This document shows, piece after piece, positions 44,199 through 53,402 of a stretch of 64,000 bases of DNA. The notes under the pieces were generated by a model, which was given only the letters and a program-made list of their open reading frames with translations, was not told where the DNA came from and ran no database searches. This stretch comes from Gemmobacter lutimaris (GTDB lineage Bacteria > Pseudomonadota > Alphaproteobacteria > Rhodobacterales > Rhodobacteraceae), in contig NZ_QXXQ01000002.1 of the NCBI RefSeq assembly GCF_003570715.1, positions 248,001 through 312,000 on the forward strand. Reading direction: 5' to 3'. The position numbers and the translations under genes are program-made. Positions within the stretch are counted from its first letter, which is position 1. The number at the start of each line of letters is the position of its first letter.

Positions 44199-46616
44199 AT
44201 GACCGATCTTCCGATTGCGGCCCCGCTGGCAGCGGCGCTTGCCGCCAAGGGCTATGAAAGCCTCACCCCCGTCCAAGAAGCCGTGCTTGCGCCCGAATTG
44301 CTGGGCCGCGACGCGCTGGTTTCGGCGCAGACCGGCTCGGGCAAGACCGTGGCTTTCGGCCTTGCCATGGCGCCCGAGGTGCTGGGCGGTTCTGACATCC
44401 TCAAGCCCGCCGAGGCGCCGCTGGCGCTGATCATCGCGCCGACGCGCGAACTGGCGCAGCAGGTCGCGCGCGAGCTGGAATGGCTTTATGCCGAGGCCGG
44501 TGCCCAGATCGCCACCTGCGTCGGCGGCATGGACTACCGCACCGAACGCCGCGCGCTGTCCTTCGGCGCCCATATCGTCGTCGGCACGCCCGGTCGTCTG
44601 CGCGACCATATCGAACGCGGCAGCCTTGATATGTCGCTGCTGCACGTCGCCGTGCTGGACGAAGCCGACGAGATGCTGGACCTTGGTTTTGCCGAGGATC
44701 TGGAGTTCATCCTCTCTGCCGCGCCGGAAGGCCGTCGCACGCTGATGTTCTCGGCCACCGTGCCGAAAGAGATCGAGAAGCTCGCTTCCACCTTCCAGCG
44801 CGACGCGATCCGCCTGCAAACGGCGGGCGAGGCGAAGCAGCATGGCGATATCGAATATCGCGCCTTCAACGTCAGCCCGCGTGACCGCGAACACGCGATC
44901 TTCAACGTGCTGCGCTACTATGAGGCGCGCACGGCCATCGTGTTCTGCAAGACCCGCGCCAACGTCAATCATCTGCTGGCGCGGATGGGCAACCGGGGAT
45001 TTCAGGTCGTCGCCCTGTCGGGGGAACTGAGCCAGACCGAACGTATGCATGCGCTGCAAGCGCTGCGCGACGGGCGGGCGCGGGTCTGTATCGCCACGGA
45101 CGTTGCGGCGCGCGGCATTGATCTTCCGGGGCTGGAGCTGGTGATCCACGCCGATCTGCCGTCGAATTCGGAAACCCTGTTGCACCGTTCGGGCCGCACC
45201 GGCCGGGCGGGCAACAAGGGTGTCTCCGCGCTGATCGTGCCGCCGTCGGAATTCCGCAAGGCCACGCGCCTGCTGCAAGGCGCCAAAGTCGTGGCGGAAT
45301 GGGCCAAGGCGCCTTCGGCAGACGAGGTGCAGGAACGCGACGACGCGCGGCTCATGGAACTGCCGCTGCTGTCCGACCGGCCGGGCGACGAGGCCGCGCT
45401 GGCGCGGGATCTGATCGAGCGCTACGGCGCCGAGCATATGGCGGCGGCCTTCGTGCGGCTGTGGCGCGATGCGCGTTCGGCGCCCGAGGTGCTTCAGGAC
45501 ATGGCGCCGCCCGCCTCTGCCGCGCCTTCGGCCCCGCGTGACCGCAATGCCTTTGGCGAGGCGGAATGGTTTCTGCTGACGGTCGGCCATGAAGGCCGGG
45601 CCGAGGCGCGCTGGCTGTTGCCGAAGATCTGTGATGGCGTCGGCATCACCAAGAACGAGATCGGCGCGATCCGCGTGCAGCAGACCGTGACCTTCGTGCA
45701 GATCGCCAAGGCGGCTGCAGGCCGCATCGGGGCACAGGTGGAGCTTGAGCCGGGCCTGAACATGGAACGTGTCGAGGGCGAGCCGCAGTTCGGCCGCCCG
45801 GAACGCGGTGGCCCGCGTCCTGAACGCGCCCCGCGCCCGGATCGCGGTGACCGGCCCGACCGCGCGCCGCGTCGGGACAAGCCTGCCTATCAGCCGAAGC
45901 CTTCGCGCTTTGTCGAGGAGGGCGAAACCACGCCGCGCCCGGCGCGTGACGACCGTCCTGCACGGGATCGGGACGAACGCCCGGCGCGCGCCTGGGAAGA
46001 TCGTCGCCCCGCAGCGGCCGAGGGGACTCGCAAACCCTATGCCAGCCGCGAGCGTGACTATCCGCAACGCCCGGAAGGCGCCGAGACGGAAAAGCGCAGC
46101 TACAAGCCGCGCGAAGCCGCGCCGTATGGCCGCAAGGCGCAGGGCGATGATGCCGCCCCGGCGCGCAAGCCCTATACCCCGCGCGACTCGGGGGACCGCA
46201 AGCCCTATGCGCCCCGTGACGGAGGGGACCGCAAGCCCTATGGTGCCCGCGATGCCGGTGACCGCAAGCCCTATACCCCGCGGGACGGCGGGGATCGCAA
46301 GCCTTACGGCGCGCGGGACGAGGGCGACCGCAAACCCTATGCGCCGCGCGCAGCAGGGGCGGAAGGGGGCGAGCGCAAGCCGCGCTGGTCGGCCGGGGAT
46401 CGTGTGACCAAGGGCGGCGATGCCAAACCGGCGACGAAATCGGCTGGCTTCAAGTCGCATGGCGGCGGCAAGGACAAGCCTGCCCGCGCAGCCGGAACGA
46501 AGTCGCACAAGACCGAAGGCGGTTTCGCTGCGAAGTCCGGCAAGGGCAAGCCCGCGCCGCGCCCGGTGGATGCGCGCGACACCTCCAAGCGCTTCGTGCC
46601 GCCGAAGAAAAGGTAA
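44199..46616 (+). CDS. DEAD-box RNA helicase (DeaD/CsdA-like) with long basic tail
   Basis: An 805-residue helicase. Motif I is SAQTGSGKT, motif II DEAD in VLDEADEMLD, SAT motif MFSATVP and motif VI HRSGRTGRAG. A DbpA/CsdA-type RNA-binding fold follows near residues 445-525 (AEWFLLTVGHEGRAEARWLLPKIC). The rest is a long charged tail rich in Arg, Lys and Asp. It contains six 11-residue tandem repeats, RKPYxxRDxGD (residues about 656-721). Likely roles in ribosome assembly or mRNA turnover, often in the cold. Confidence 0.93.
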   Translation: MTDLPIAAPLAAALAAKGYESLTPVQEAVLAPELLGRDALVSAQTGSGKTVAFGLAMAPEVLGGSDILKPAEAPLALIIAPTRELAQQVARELEWLYAEAGAQIATCVGGMDYRTERRALSFGAHIVVGTPGRLRDHIERGSLDMSLLHVAVLDEADEMLDLGFAEDLEFILSAAPEGRRTLMFSATVPKEIEKLASTFQRDAIRLQTAGEAKQHGDIEYRAFNVSPRDREHAIFNVLRYYEARTAIVFCKTRANVNHLLARMGNRGFQVVALSGELSQTERMHALQALRDGRARVCIATDVAARGIDLPGLELVIHADLPSNSETLLHRSGRTGRAGNKGVSALIVPPSEFRKATRLLQGAKVVAEWAKAPSADEVQERDDARLMELPLLSDRPGDEAALARDLIERYGAEHMAAAFVRLWRDARSAPEVLQDMAPPASAAPSAPRDRNAFGEAEWFLLTVGHEGRAEARWLLPKICDGVGITKNEIGAIRVQQTVTFVQIAKAAAGRIGAQVELEPGLNMERVEGEPQFGRPERGGPRPERAPRPDRGDRPDRAPRRDKPAYQPKPSRFVEEGETTPRPARDDRPARDRDERPARAWEDRRPAAAEGTRKPYASRERDYPQRPEGAETEKRSYKPREAAPYGRKAQGDDAAPARKPYTPRDSGDRKPYAPRDGGDRKPYGARDAGDRKPYTPRDGGDRKPYGARDEGDRKPYAPRAAGAEGGERKPRWSAGDRVTKGGDAKPATKSAGFKSHGGGKDKPARAAGTKSHKTEGGFAAKSGKGKPAPRPVDARDTSKRFVPPKKR
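46164..46361 (+). repeat. 33-bp tandem repeat array in helicase tail
   Basis: Six head-to-tail copies of a 33-bp unit encoding RKPYTPRDSGD-like 11-mers, varying at positions 5, 6 and 9. Likely an RNA-binding low-complexity segment; such repeats expand and contract by slippage. Confidence 0.85.
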
Positions 46617-46624
46617 CGCGCGGT

Positions 46625-46645
46625 TGCGGGGCATTCAGCCCCGCA
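46625..46645. terminator. hairpin between helicase and convergent hydratase genes
   Basis: TGCGGGGC-ATTCA-GCCCCGCA hairpin nine bases after the helicase stop; the hydratase stop codon lies in its loop. No T-run, so termination is uncertain. Confidence 0.45.
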
Positions 46646-47258
46646 GCGGCACCATTGCCTTGATTGCCGCGACATGGGCGGGGGTTGCCCCGCCCGCATC
46701 GCCCGCAAGCTCGGTCGCTGTCGGCATCAATGCCTCTGGCGCTACGATGCGGTCCAGAAGACCCCAGGCCAGCGCCTCATCCGCACTGGCTTTCGCCCCC
46801 GCCATCAGGATCATCTTGGCCCGTGACGGCCCGACGAGTGCCGCCAGTCGGCCGGGGTCCGATGGCTGCGGCAGGAAACCAAGCTTCATCACCGGATAGA
46901 AGAACTTCGCCCCCGGCACGCCGATCCGCAGATCGCAGGCCAGCACCATGCCCATGGCGCCCCCCGCCAGCGTGCCGTTCAGCGCGGCGATGGTCAGACA
47001 GGGCAGGGCGGCGATGCGTCCCGACAGCCGTTCCCAGACATCGGCGGTGGCAAGCCCCGCGCGCGCTTCGTCCAGATCGGCGCCAGCGGAAAACACCTTG
47101 CCCGTGCCGGTCAGCACCAGCACCCGCGCGCCCTCTGCCCCCGCCCTGATGGCGACGGCGTCCAGCTCCTCCAGCATGGCGCGGGTCAGGGAATTGGCCT
47201 TGTCGGGCCGGTTCAGTGTGACGGTCCAGACCCCGCCGTCAATGTTCAGTTCGATCAT
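46635..47258 (-). CDS. enoyl-CoA hydratase/isomerase family protein
   Basis: A 207-residue crotonase-fold protein, shorter than the usual 255. It has TVTLNRPDKANSLT, the oxyanion-hole segment GKVFSAGADL and LNGTLAGGAMGMVLACDLRIG. The usual catalytic Glu region (Gly-x-x-Glu) is changed, so the exact reaction is unclear. The start overlaps the SDR stop by four bases; both may act in one acyl-CoA pathway. Confidence 0.85.
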   Translation of the reverse strand: MIELNIDGGVWTVTLNRPDKANSLTRAMLEELDAVAIRAGAEGARVLVLTGTGKVFSAGADLDEARAGLATADVWERLSGRIAALPCLTIAALNGTLAGGAMGMVLACDLRIGVPGAKFFYPVMKLGFLPQPSDPGRLAALVGPSRAKMILMAGAKASADEALAWGLLDRIVAPEALMPTATELAGDAGGATPAHVAAIKAMVPLRG

Positions 47259-48007
47259 GCCACCAACCCCACCTTGCGCCGGATGTCCTCGTCCCGGAGA
47301 GAGATTTCCTCGCCCCGCCAAGCTTCGGCGCCGTCGCCGCACATCCACAGCAGCGCGCGCGCGGGCCAGTCGGCGGGGATGTGATCCGTAACCTCAAGCT
47401 GGCTGACCGGGTTGATGCCGGATGCCTTGATCTGCACCTGCATCCCGGTTGCAACCGTGCCGGGGGACAGGCCCATGACGCGCAGCCACTGGCCTTCCTC
47501 CAGATGCAGTGCACGGGTCAGCATCGCCGCCCCGGCCTTCGAGGCGCAATAGGCGCTCCAGCCTTCCAGCGGTCGGTGCGCCGCGCCGGAGGAGATGGTT
47601 ATGATCGTGCCTGCCCCGGCGGATTTCATCACCGGAAGCGCCGCGCGGATACCGTTGAACACCCCGGCCAGATTGACCTGCACAGCCTGCGCCCAAAGCG
47701 CGGGATCGGCGTTTTCGATCCGGGCAATCGGCTCGATCATCCCGGCATTGTTGATCAGAACGTCAAGCTGGCTCCAACGCGCCACGATCTGTGCCACCGC
47801 CGCCGAAACCGCCGCTGCATCCGCCACGTCGCAGGCCAGTGCCATGGCGCGATCCGCACCGATTTCAGCCACCAACGCCTCGATTTCCGCGGCGCTGCGG
47901 GCAATCAGGGCGACTTTTGCCCCGGTTTCCGCGAAAACCCGCGCCGCTGCTGCGCCGATCCCCCGGCTTGCGCCGGTAATCGCCACTACCTTGCCGTTCA
48001 TCATCAT
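47255..48007 (-). CDS. SDR-family oxidoreductase
   Basis: A 250-residue short-chain dehydrogenase with TGASRGIG (near residue 11), NNAG, SSGAAHR and YCASK. It starts at one of three adjacent Met codons. It is coupled to the enoyl-CoA hydratase-like gene, so a beta-hydroxyacyl or related carbonyl substrate is plausible. Confidence 0.9.
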   Translation of the reverse strand: MMMNGKVVAITGASRGIGAAAARVFAETGAKVALIARSAAEIEALVAEIGADRAMALACDVADAAAVSAAVAQIVARWSQLDVLINNAGMIEPIARIENADPALWAQAVQVNLAGVFNGIRAALPVMKSAGAGTIITISSGAAHRPLEGWSAYCASKAGAAMLTRALHLEEGQWLRVMGLSPGTVATGMQVQIKASGINPVSQLEVTDHIPADWPARALLWMCGDGAEAWRGEEISLRDEDIRRKVGLVA

Positions 48008-48125
48008 GCCTTCTTCCCTCCGTCACGCGGGCTTGATACCTCATATGCCATCGCGCCGGAAAGTCTTGACCGACCAAGGGCGCTCGCGGATGCTGTTGCA
48101 TCATTTTCAGCAGAGAGGTTTCGTT

Positions 48126-49637
48126 ATGACCCGGATTAAATTCATGTGCTCGACCGCCTGCCTGGCGCTGCTGGCGGGTAATGCCGCATTGGCGGATGTG
48201 ACACCGGAACAGGTCTGGGAGAACTGGAAGAGCCTCAGCACCTCTTACGGGCAGTCGATGACGACCGGCAGCGAGGCGCGCGAAGGCGATACGCTGGTGA
48301 TTCGCGGTATCGACCTCACCTCGAAGAACGAGGGCGCAGAGGCAGTGATCCATCTTGATGAGGTGCGGCTGAAAGATCAGGGCGACGGCACTGTCGAAAT
48401 GACGATGAGCGACGCCTCCACAATGACCGTCAAGACCGAGGCCGATGGGGACCTTCCGGCCACAACGACCAGCCTGAACATGGGCATGTCCGGCCAGCGT
48501 ATCCTTGTCTCCGGCACACCGGAAGAGGCGCGCTACGATTTCACCGTGCAGAACGTGTCGCTGGCGCTGGGCGCAATCGAAGGGCCGAAAGATGTGCCGA
48601 CGGATCTGAAGGTCGAGGCGACGCTGCGCGGCATGAGCGGCAGCTATCTCGTTTCCGGTGCAGCCGACAAGGTGGTGACCAGCACTGTCGTGGCCGACAG
48701 CCTTGGCATCACCATGAGTGGCACCAACCCCGAGGATAATAGCAAAATTGACCTCAAGGCCGATATGAGCGGGCTTACGGGGCAGTCCACGTCCAAGATC
48801 ATCGGTGGCGATGTCAGCGACCTTGTTGCTGCGCTGAAGGCGGGCAGCGCCATGGACGGCAGCTTCGCCTATGCCGGGGGCACGCTGGACATGAAGGTCG
48901 ATGGCGCTGACGGGCCGATGCAGGTTTCGGCCTCGAACACCGGCGGCAGCCTGTCCTTTGCGATGGATGCCGCGCGGCTGGCCTATGGCGGCACCGCCAA
49001 GGATGCGCAGGTCACTCTGTCCGGTGCGCAGATCCCCTTCCCGCAGGTGAATTTCGGCTACAAGGAAGGCGCGTTCAATCTGCTGATGCCGGTCTCGAAA
49101 AGCGATACGCCGGCCGATTTTGCCTTCCTGACCAAGATCATCGGCCTGACCGTCTCGGACGAGATCTGGGGTATGCTGGACCCGACCGCGCAACTGCCGC
49201 GGGATCCGGTGAATGTGGTGCTCGATACCAAGGGCAAGGTCACGCTGACTGTCGATCTGATGAACGAGGCCGAAATGGCTGCCTTGGGCGAAGGTGCGCC
49301 GGGCGAGATCAATGCGCTGGACATCAACGAACTTCAGGTCACCGCTGCCGGGGCCGAGGTCACGGGGTCGGGCGCGCTGACCTTTGACAACAGCGATATG
49401 GAAACCTATGGCGGCGTTCCGGCGCCGACCGGCCAGATCGACCTCAAGGCCGTGGGCGTGAACGCGCTGCTGGACAAGCTGATGGCCATGGGTCTGGTCC
49501 CCGAGGATCAGATGATGGGCACCCGGATGATGCTGGGCATGTTCGCCAAGGTCGATCCCAGCGCGCCGGATACCATGACCTCCACGCTGGAGTTCAAGGA
49601 CAAGCACTTCTTCGCCAACGGCATGCAGCTTCAGTAA
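48126..49637 (+). CDS. DUF2125 family exported protein
   Basis: A 503-residue protein with a signal peptide (FMCSTACLALLAGNAALA, cleavage near residue 23). The body is rich in beta-strands, Thr/Ser/Gly and acidic residues, with text such as LNMGMSGQRILVSGTPEEARYDF typical of DUF2125, a family of alphaproteobacterial envelope proteins of unknown function. Followed by a strong terminator. Confidence 0.8.
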   Translation: MTRIKFMCSTACLALLAGNAALADVTPEQVWENWKSLSTSYGQSMTTGSEAREGDTLVIRGIDLTSKNEGAEAVIHLDEVRLKDQGDGTVEMTMSDASTMTVKTEADGDLPATTTSLNMGMSGQRILVSGTPEEARYDFTVQNVSLALGAIEGPKDVPTDLKVEATLRGMSGSYLVSGAADKVVTSTVVADSLGITMSGTNPEDNSKIDLKADMSGLTGQSTSKIIGGDVSDLVAALKAGSAMDGSFAYAGGTLDMKVDGADGPMQVSASNTGGSLSFAMDAARLAYGGTAKDAQVTLSGAQIPFPQVNFGYKEGAFNLLMPVSKSDTPADFAFLTKIIGLTVSDEIWGMLDPTAQLPRDPVNVVLDTKGKVTLTVDLMNEAEMAALGEGAPGEINALDINELQVTAAGAEVTGSGALTFDNSDMETYGGVPAPTGQIDLKAVGVNALLDKLMAMGLVPEDQMMGTRMMLGMFAKVDPSAPDTMTSTLEFKDKHFFANGMQLQ

Positions 49638-49657
49638 CCTGCACCCGGACCCCCTCG

Positions 49658-49684
49658 GGCCGCCCTTTTCGGGCGGCCTTTTTC
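49658..49684 (+). terminator. terminator after DUF2125 gene
   Basis: GGCCGCCC-TTTTC-GGGCGGCC followed by TTTTT on the plus strand. Confidence 0.9.
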
Positions 49685-49703
49685 GTGAAAGGAAACGCCC
49701 CTC

Positions 49704-51236
49704 ATGCAATCAGACGCGCTGTTCGCCCAGTTGCACCGCGAAGCCGAGGCGCTGGGCGGCGCGCGGCTCTTTACCGTCAGTGTGCAGGACCCCGATGTGG
49801 GGCTGGCGCGCCGGGCCTACAGTTCGGATCACACGGCCTATCCGCTGTCCGTGCCAAAGCCGATCCAGCAAGACGCCTGGTCGCGCCGCGTGCTGATCGA
49901 GGGGCAGCCCTTCATCGCCAATACCACGGCGGAGTTTGCGCCTTATTTCTTCGATCACGCGCAGATCAATGCGCTGGGCTGTCATTCCGCGATCAACCTG
50001 CCGGTGCTGGATGGCGGGCAGGTGATCGGCACGGTGAACATTCTGGATGTGGAAAACCACTTCACCCCGGATCGGGTGACGGCCTTGCAGGACTTGCTGG
50101 CGGCGCGGCATGCGGCGCTGGTTGCTGCCATGCGCGCCGTGCCGGTGGGCGGTTCGGTGGCCGAGGCGCGTCTGGCGCGGCTGCGCGTGCGGATGGTCGA
50201 GGCGGGGGTGGATCTGGTGGCGCTGGCGCCCGGCGCACATCTCCGCTGGCTGCACGGGTTCGCGCCGATGCCGGATGAACGGTCCTGCCTCGCGCTGATC
50301 GGTCACCGCACCGCTGGCTGGCTGATGCCCGCACTGAACGGCGAGGAGGTGGCGGCGCACAGCGACTGGGCGCAATGGCGCTGGGCGGATGATCAGGGGC
50401 CAGCCGCCGCGCTGGCCGAGGCGCTGGCGGCTCTGGGTGACATTGGCACGGTCAGTCTGGATGAAACCATGCGCGCGGATCATGCGCTTTTGGTTCTGGA
50501 CGCGCTGCCCGCTGCCCGTCGGGTGTTTGCTTCGGAAACCGTGGGGCATCTGCGGCTTTGCAAGGACGCGGCCGAAATTGCCGCCCTGCGCGAAAATGCC
50601 CGCATCGCCGATCTGGCGCAACAGGCCCTGCGCGCCGCGATCCGCCCCGGCCAGACGGAGCGGCAGGTGGCCGAAGCCGCCCGCGCCGCCTTCAAGGCCG
50701 AAGGCGCTGTGCCAGAGTTCACCATCATCGCCAGCGGCCCGAACGGGGCCTTCCCCCATCATCACACCGGCGACCGGGTCATCGCGGAAGGGGACATCCT
50801 CGTCTGTGACATTGGTGCCCGCAAGGACGGCTATTATTCCGACATCACTCGCATGGCGGCCTGTGGCCCTGCGCCAGAAGGCTATGCCGAGGTGCATGCT
50901 GTAGTCGAGGCGGCGGTGCAGGCCGCGCTGGCCGTCATTCGCCCCGGAACCCCTGCGCGCGAGGTCGATGCGGCAGCGCGCGCCGTGATCGTGGCGGCGG
51001 GCTATGGCGATTTCTTCACCCACCGCACGGGCCATGGCGTCGGGCAGGAAATCCACGAGCCACCCTATATCAGTGGGACGTCCGACGTGGTTCTGGCGCC
51101 GGGAATGGTGTTCTCGGTCGAGCCGGGTATCTATCTGCCCGGTCGGTTCGGCATCCGGCTGGAGGAACTTGTCGTCGTCACCGAAACCGGATGCGAGATC
51201 CTGTCGTCGCTGCCGCGCGATCTGCATATCGCATAA
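49704..51236 (+). CDS. GAF domain-M24 (Xaa-Pro) peptidase fusion
   Basis: A 510-residue protein. Residues 1 to about 140 form a GAF-like domain (LSVPKPIQQDAWSRRVL, GCHSAINLPVLDGGQVIG, DVENHFTPDRVTALQDL). From about 150 there is an aminopeptidase P-type N-domain, then an M24 catalytic domain. The five metal ligands are visible: Asp in CDIGARK and YYSDITR, His in GHGVGQEIHE, Glu in VEPGIY and Glu in LEELVVVTE. These are normally separate proteins. A downstream ATG (near residue 143) could yield peptidase alone. Confidence 0.85.
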   Translation: MQSDALFAQLHREAEALGGARLFTVSVQDPDVGLARRAYSSDHTAYPLSVPKPIQQDAWSRRVLIEGQPFIANTTAEFAPYFFDHAQINALGCHSAINLPVLDGGQVIGTVNILDVENHFTPDRVTALQDLLAARHAALVAAMRAVPVGGSVAEARLARLRVRMVEAGVDLVALAPGAHLRWLHGFAPMPDERSCLALIGHRTAGWLMPALNGEEVAAHSDWAQWRWADDQGPAAALAEALAALGDIGTVSLDETMRADHALLVLDALPAARRVFASETVGHLRLCKDAAEIAALRENARIADLAQQALRAAIRPGQTERQVAEAARAAFKAEGAVPEFTIIASGPNGAFPHHHTGDRVIAEGDILVCDIGARKDGYYSDITRMAACGPAPEGYAEVHAVVEAAVQAALAVIRPGTPAREVDAAARAVIVAAGYGDFFTHRTGHGVGQEIHEPPYISGTSDVVLAPGMVFSVEPGIYLPGRFGIRLEELVVVTETGCEILSSLPRDLHIA

Positions 51237-51292
51237 GTCTTGCACGCAGGCGCGGGGCGGCTTAGCTCGGTCCTGCACAGGAAGGACATGCC

Positions 51293-52633
51293 ATGACCGA
51301 TCTCGCCACCCTGACCCATGCCCTGCTCGACGCGGCCCGCAAGGCGGGCGCCGAGGCCGCCGATGCACTGGCGGTCGAGGGCACGGCGCTGTCCATCGAC
51401 ATCCGTCAGGGCAAGCTGGAACAGGCGGAACGCGCGGAACAGATCGACCTTGGCCTGCGCGTGCTGATTGGCGGGCGGCAGGCTTGCGTCTCGGTTTCCG
51501 ATACCTCGCCGCGCACGCTGGCCGAGGTGGCAGAACGCGCCGTCGCCATGGCGCGCGAGGCGCCGGCCGATCCCTATGCCGGGCTGGCCGATCCCGGTCA
51601 GATCGCGCGCGACTGGGATCTGGCGGCGCTGGATCTTGCCGATGACGCGGCTGAACCCAGCCCTGCCACGCTGGAGCAGGCGGCCCGTGCCGCCGAAGAG
51701 GCCGCCATGGCCCGCGCCGGTATCCGGCAGGTGGAGGCCTCCGCCGGTCATTCGCGCCGCCGCATGCATCTGGCAGCCAGTAACGGCTTTTCTGGCGGCT
51801 ATGCCCGCAGCGCCACCTCGGTTTCCGCCGTCGCCTTCACCGGCGAGGGCACGGGGATGGAACGCGACTGGGCCGGGGAATCCCGTATCCATATCGCCGA
51901 CCTGCCGCCGCCCGAGGAAACCGGCGCCTTGGCCGCCGAACGTGCGCTGGCGCGTGCGGGCGCGCGTAAACCCGCAACCGGCACCTATAATGTGCTGTTC
52001 GACGAACGGATCGCGCAAAGCCTGATCGGCCATCTTCTGTCGGCGGTGAATGGCGCCTCCATCGCACGCGGATCAAGCTGGCTGCGCGACGCGCTGGGCG
52101 AACAGGTGCTGCCCAAGGGGCTGTCGGTGATCGAAGACCCGCATCGCGCCCGCATCTCCGGCTCGCGTCCCTTCGATGCCGAAGGGCTGCCGACGCGGCG
52201 CCGTGCCATCGTGGAAAACGGTATGCTGACCGGCTGGACGCTGGATCTGGCCACCGGGCGCAAGCTCGGGATGGCTTCCACCGCCAATGCCGCGCGCGGC
52301 ACCACCTCGCCGCCCTCGCCCGCGACCTCGAACATCGACCTGACGCCGGGCACCGCGACGCGCAAGCAACTGATCGGGCAGATGGGGACGGGGCTTCTGG
52401 TCACCTCGATGATTGGCTCGACCATTAACCCGACCTCGGGTGATTATTCGCGTGGCGCCAGCGGCTTCTGGGTCGAGGATGGCGAGATCGCCTATCCGGT
52501 GAATGAATGCACCATCGCGGGCAATCTGCGGACGATGCTCCTGTCGATGATCGCCGCGAATGACGCGCGGCCGCATCTTTCGACCCGTGTGCCCAGCCTG
52601 CTGGTGGAAGGGATGACGCTTGCGGGACAATGA
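51293..52633 (+). CDS. TldD/PmbA-family metalloprotease
   Basis: A 446-residue PmbA-type protein, the family that degrades unfolded or modified peptides with TldD. Typical features: the C-terminal segment SMIGSTINPTSGDYSRGASGFWVEDGEI (in part) and SSWLRDALGEQVLPKGLSV. It overlaps the next gene by 14 bp. Confidence 0.9.
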   Translation: MTDLATLTHALLDAARKAGAEAADALAVEGTALSIDIRQGKLEQAERAEQIDLGLRVLIGGRQACVSVSDTSPRTLAEVAERAVAMAREAPADPYAGLADPGQIARDWDLAALDLADDAAEPSPATLEQAARAAEEAAMARAGIRQVEASAGHSRRRMHLAASNGFSGGYARSATSVSAVAFTGEGTGMERDWAGESRIHIADLPPPEETGALAAERALARAGARKPATGTYNVLFDERIAQSLIGHLLSAVNGASIARGSSWLRDALGEQVLPKGLSVIEDPHRARISGSRPFDAEGLPTRRRAIVENGMLTGWTLDLATGRKLGMASTANAARGTTSPPSPATSNIDLTPGTATRKQLIGQMGTGLLVTSMIGSTINPTSGDYSRGASGFWVEDGEIAYPVNECTIAGNLRTMLLSMIAANDARPHLSTRVPSLLVEGMTLAGQ

Positions 52634-53402
52634 AGACGACCTTGCGCTGATCGCGGATGCAGCCCGGCAGGCGGGCGCGCTGGCCATGCGCTATTGGCGG
52701 CAATCGCCGAAATCCTGGGAAAAGCCGGGGCAGGGGCCGGTGACCGAGGCCGACCTCGCGGTGAACGCCCTGCTGCGTGACCTGCTGCTGGCGGCGCGTC
52801 CGGCCTATGGCTGGCTGTCGGAGGAAGATGCCGACACCCCCGAACGGCTGGAGGCCGCCCGGCTGTTCGTGCTGGACCCGATCGACGGCACCCGCGCCTT
52901 CATCGCGGGTGAGGATACCTTTGCCGTTTCGCTGGCGGTGGTCGAGCAGGGCGTGCCCGTGGCGGGCGTGGTGCATCTGCCCGCGCTGGAGCGCACTTAT
53001 ACAGCTGTGCCGGGGCAGGGGGCCAACAAGAACGGCATGCCGATAAGGGCTTCTGCTCAGGCAGGGATCGCGGGGGCGACGTTGCTGACCACCGGGCCGA
53101 ACATGGCGGCCGAGCACTGGCCCGGCGGTGTGCCGGACCTGAAACGCAGCTTTCGCCCCTCGCTGGCCTATCGGCTGTGTCTGGTGGCCGAGGGGCGGCA
53201 TGACGGTATGTTGACGCTGCGCGATGCTTGGGAATGGGACATCGCCGCCGGGGCGCTGATCGCGGCCGAAGCGGGCGCCACGGTGACTGACCGGCTGGGC
53301 CAACCCCTGCGGTTCAATATCGCCCATCCGCAGGCGGCGGGGGTGATCGCTGCGGCGCCGGGATTGCATGCGGCGCTGCTGTCGCGCTTGGGCCATGGCT
53401 GA
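52620..53402 (+). CDS. inositol monophosphatase/CysQ-family phosphatase
   Basis: A 260-residue metal-dependent phosphatase. Motifs: GPVTEADLAVN, EE at residues 68-69, DPIDGTRAF (86-94) and WEWDIAAG. The class includes inositol-1-phosphatase and 3'-phosphoadenosine phosphatase. The only in-frame start giving a complete N-terminus is TTG at 52620, with GGAAGG nine bases upstream inside the preceding gene, so translation is coupled. Confidence 0.9.
   Translation: MRDNEDDLALIADAARQAGALAMRYWRQSPKSWEKPGQGPVTEADLAVNALLRDLLLAARPAYGWLSEEDADTPERLEAARLFVLDPIDGTRAFIAGEDTFAVSLAVVEQGVPVAGVVHLPALERTYTAVPGQGANKNGMPIRASAQAGIAGATLLTTGPNMAAEHWPGGVPDLKRSFRPSLAYRLCLVAEGRHDGMLTLRDAWEWDIAAGALIAAEAGATVTDRLGQPLRFNIAHPQAAGVIAAAPGLHAALLSRLGHG

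Noticed and set aside
44061-46634. An 857-codon open frame on the minus strand opposite the helicase gene
   Set aside because: Antisense shadow of a GC-rich gene: the product is Arg/Leu/Gly-rich low-complexity text, while the plus strand shows all DEAD-box motifs.
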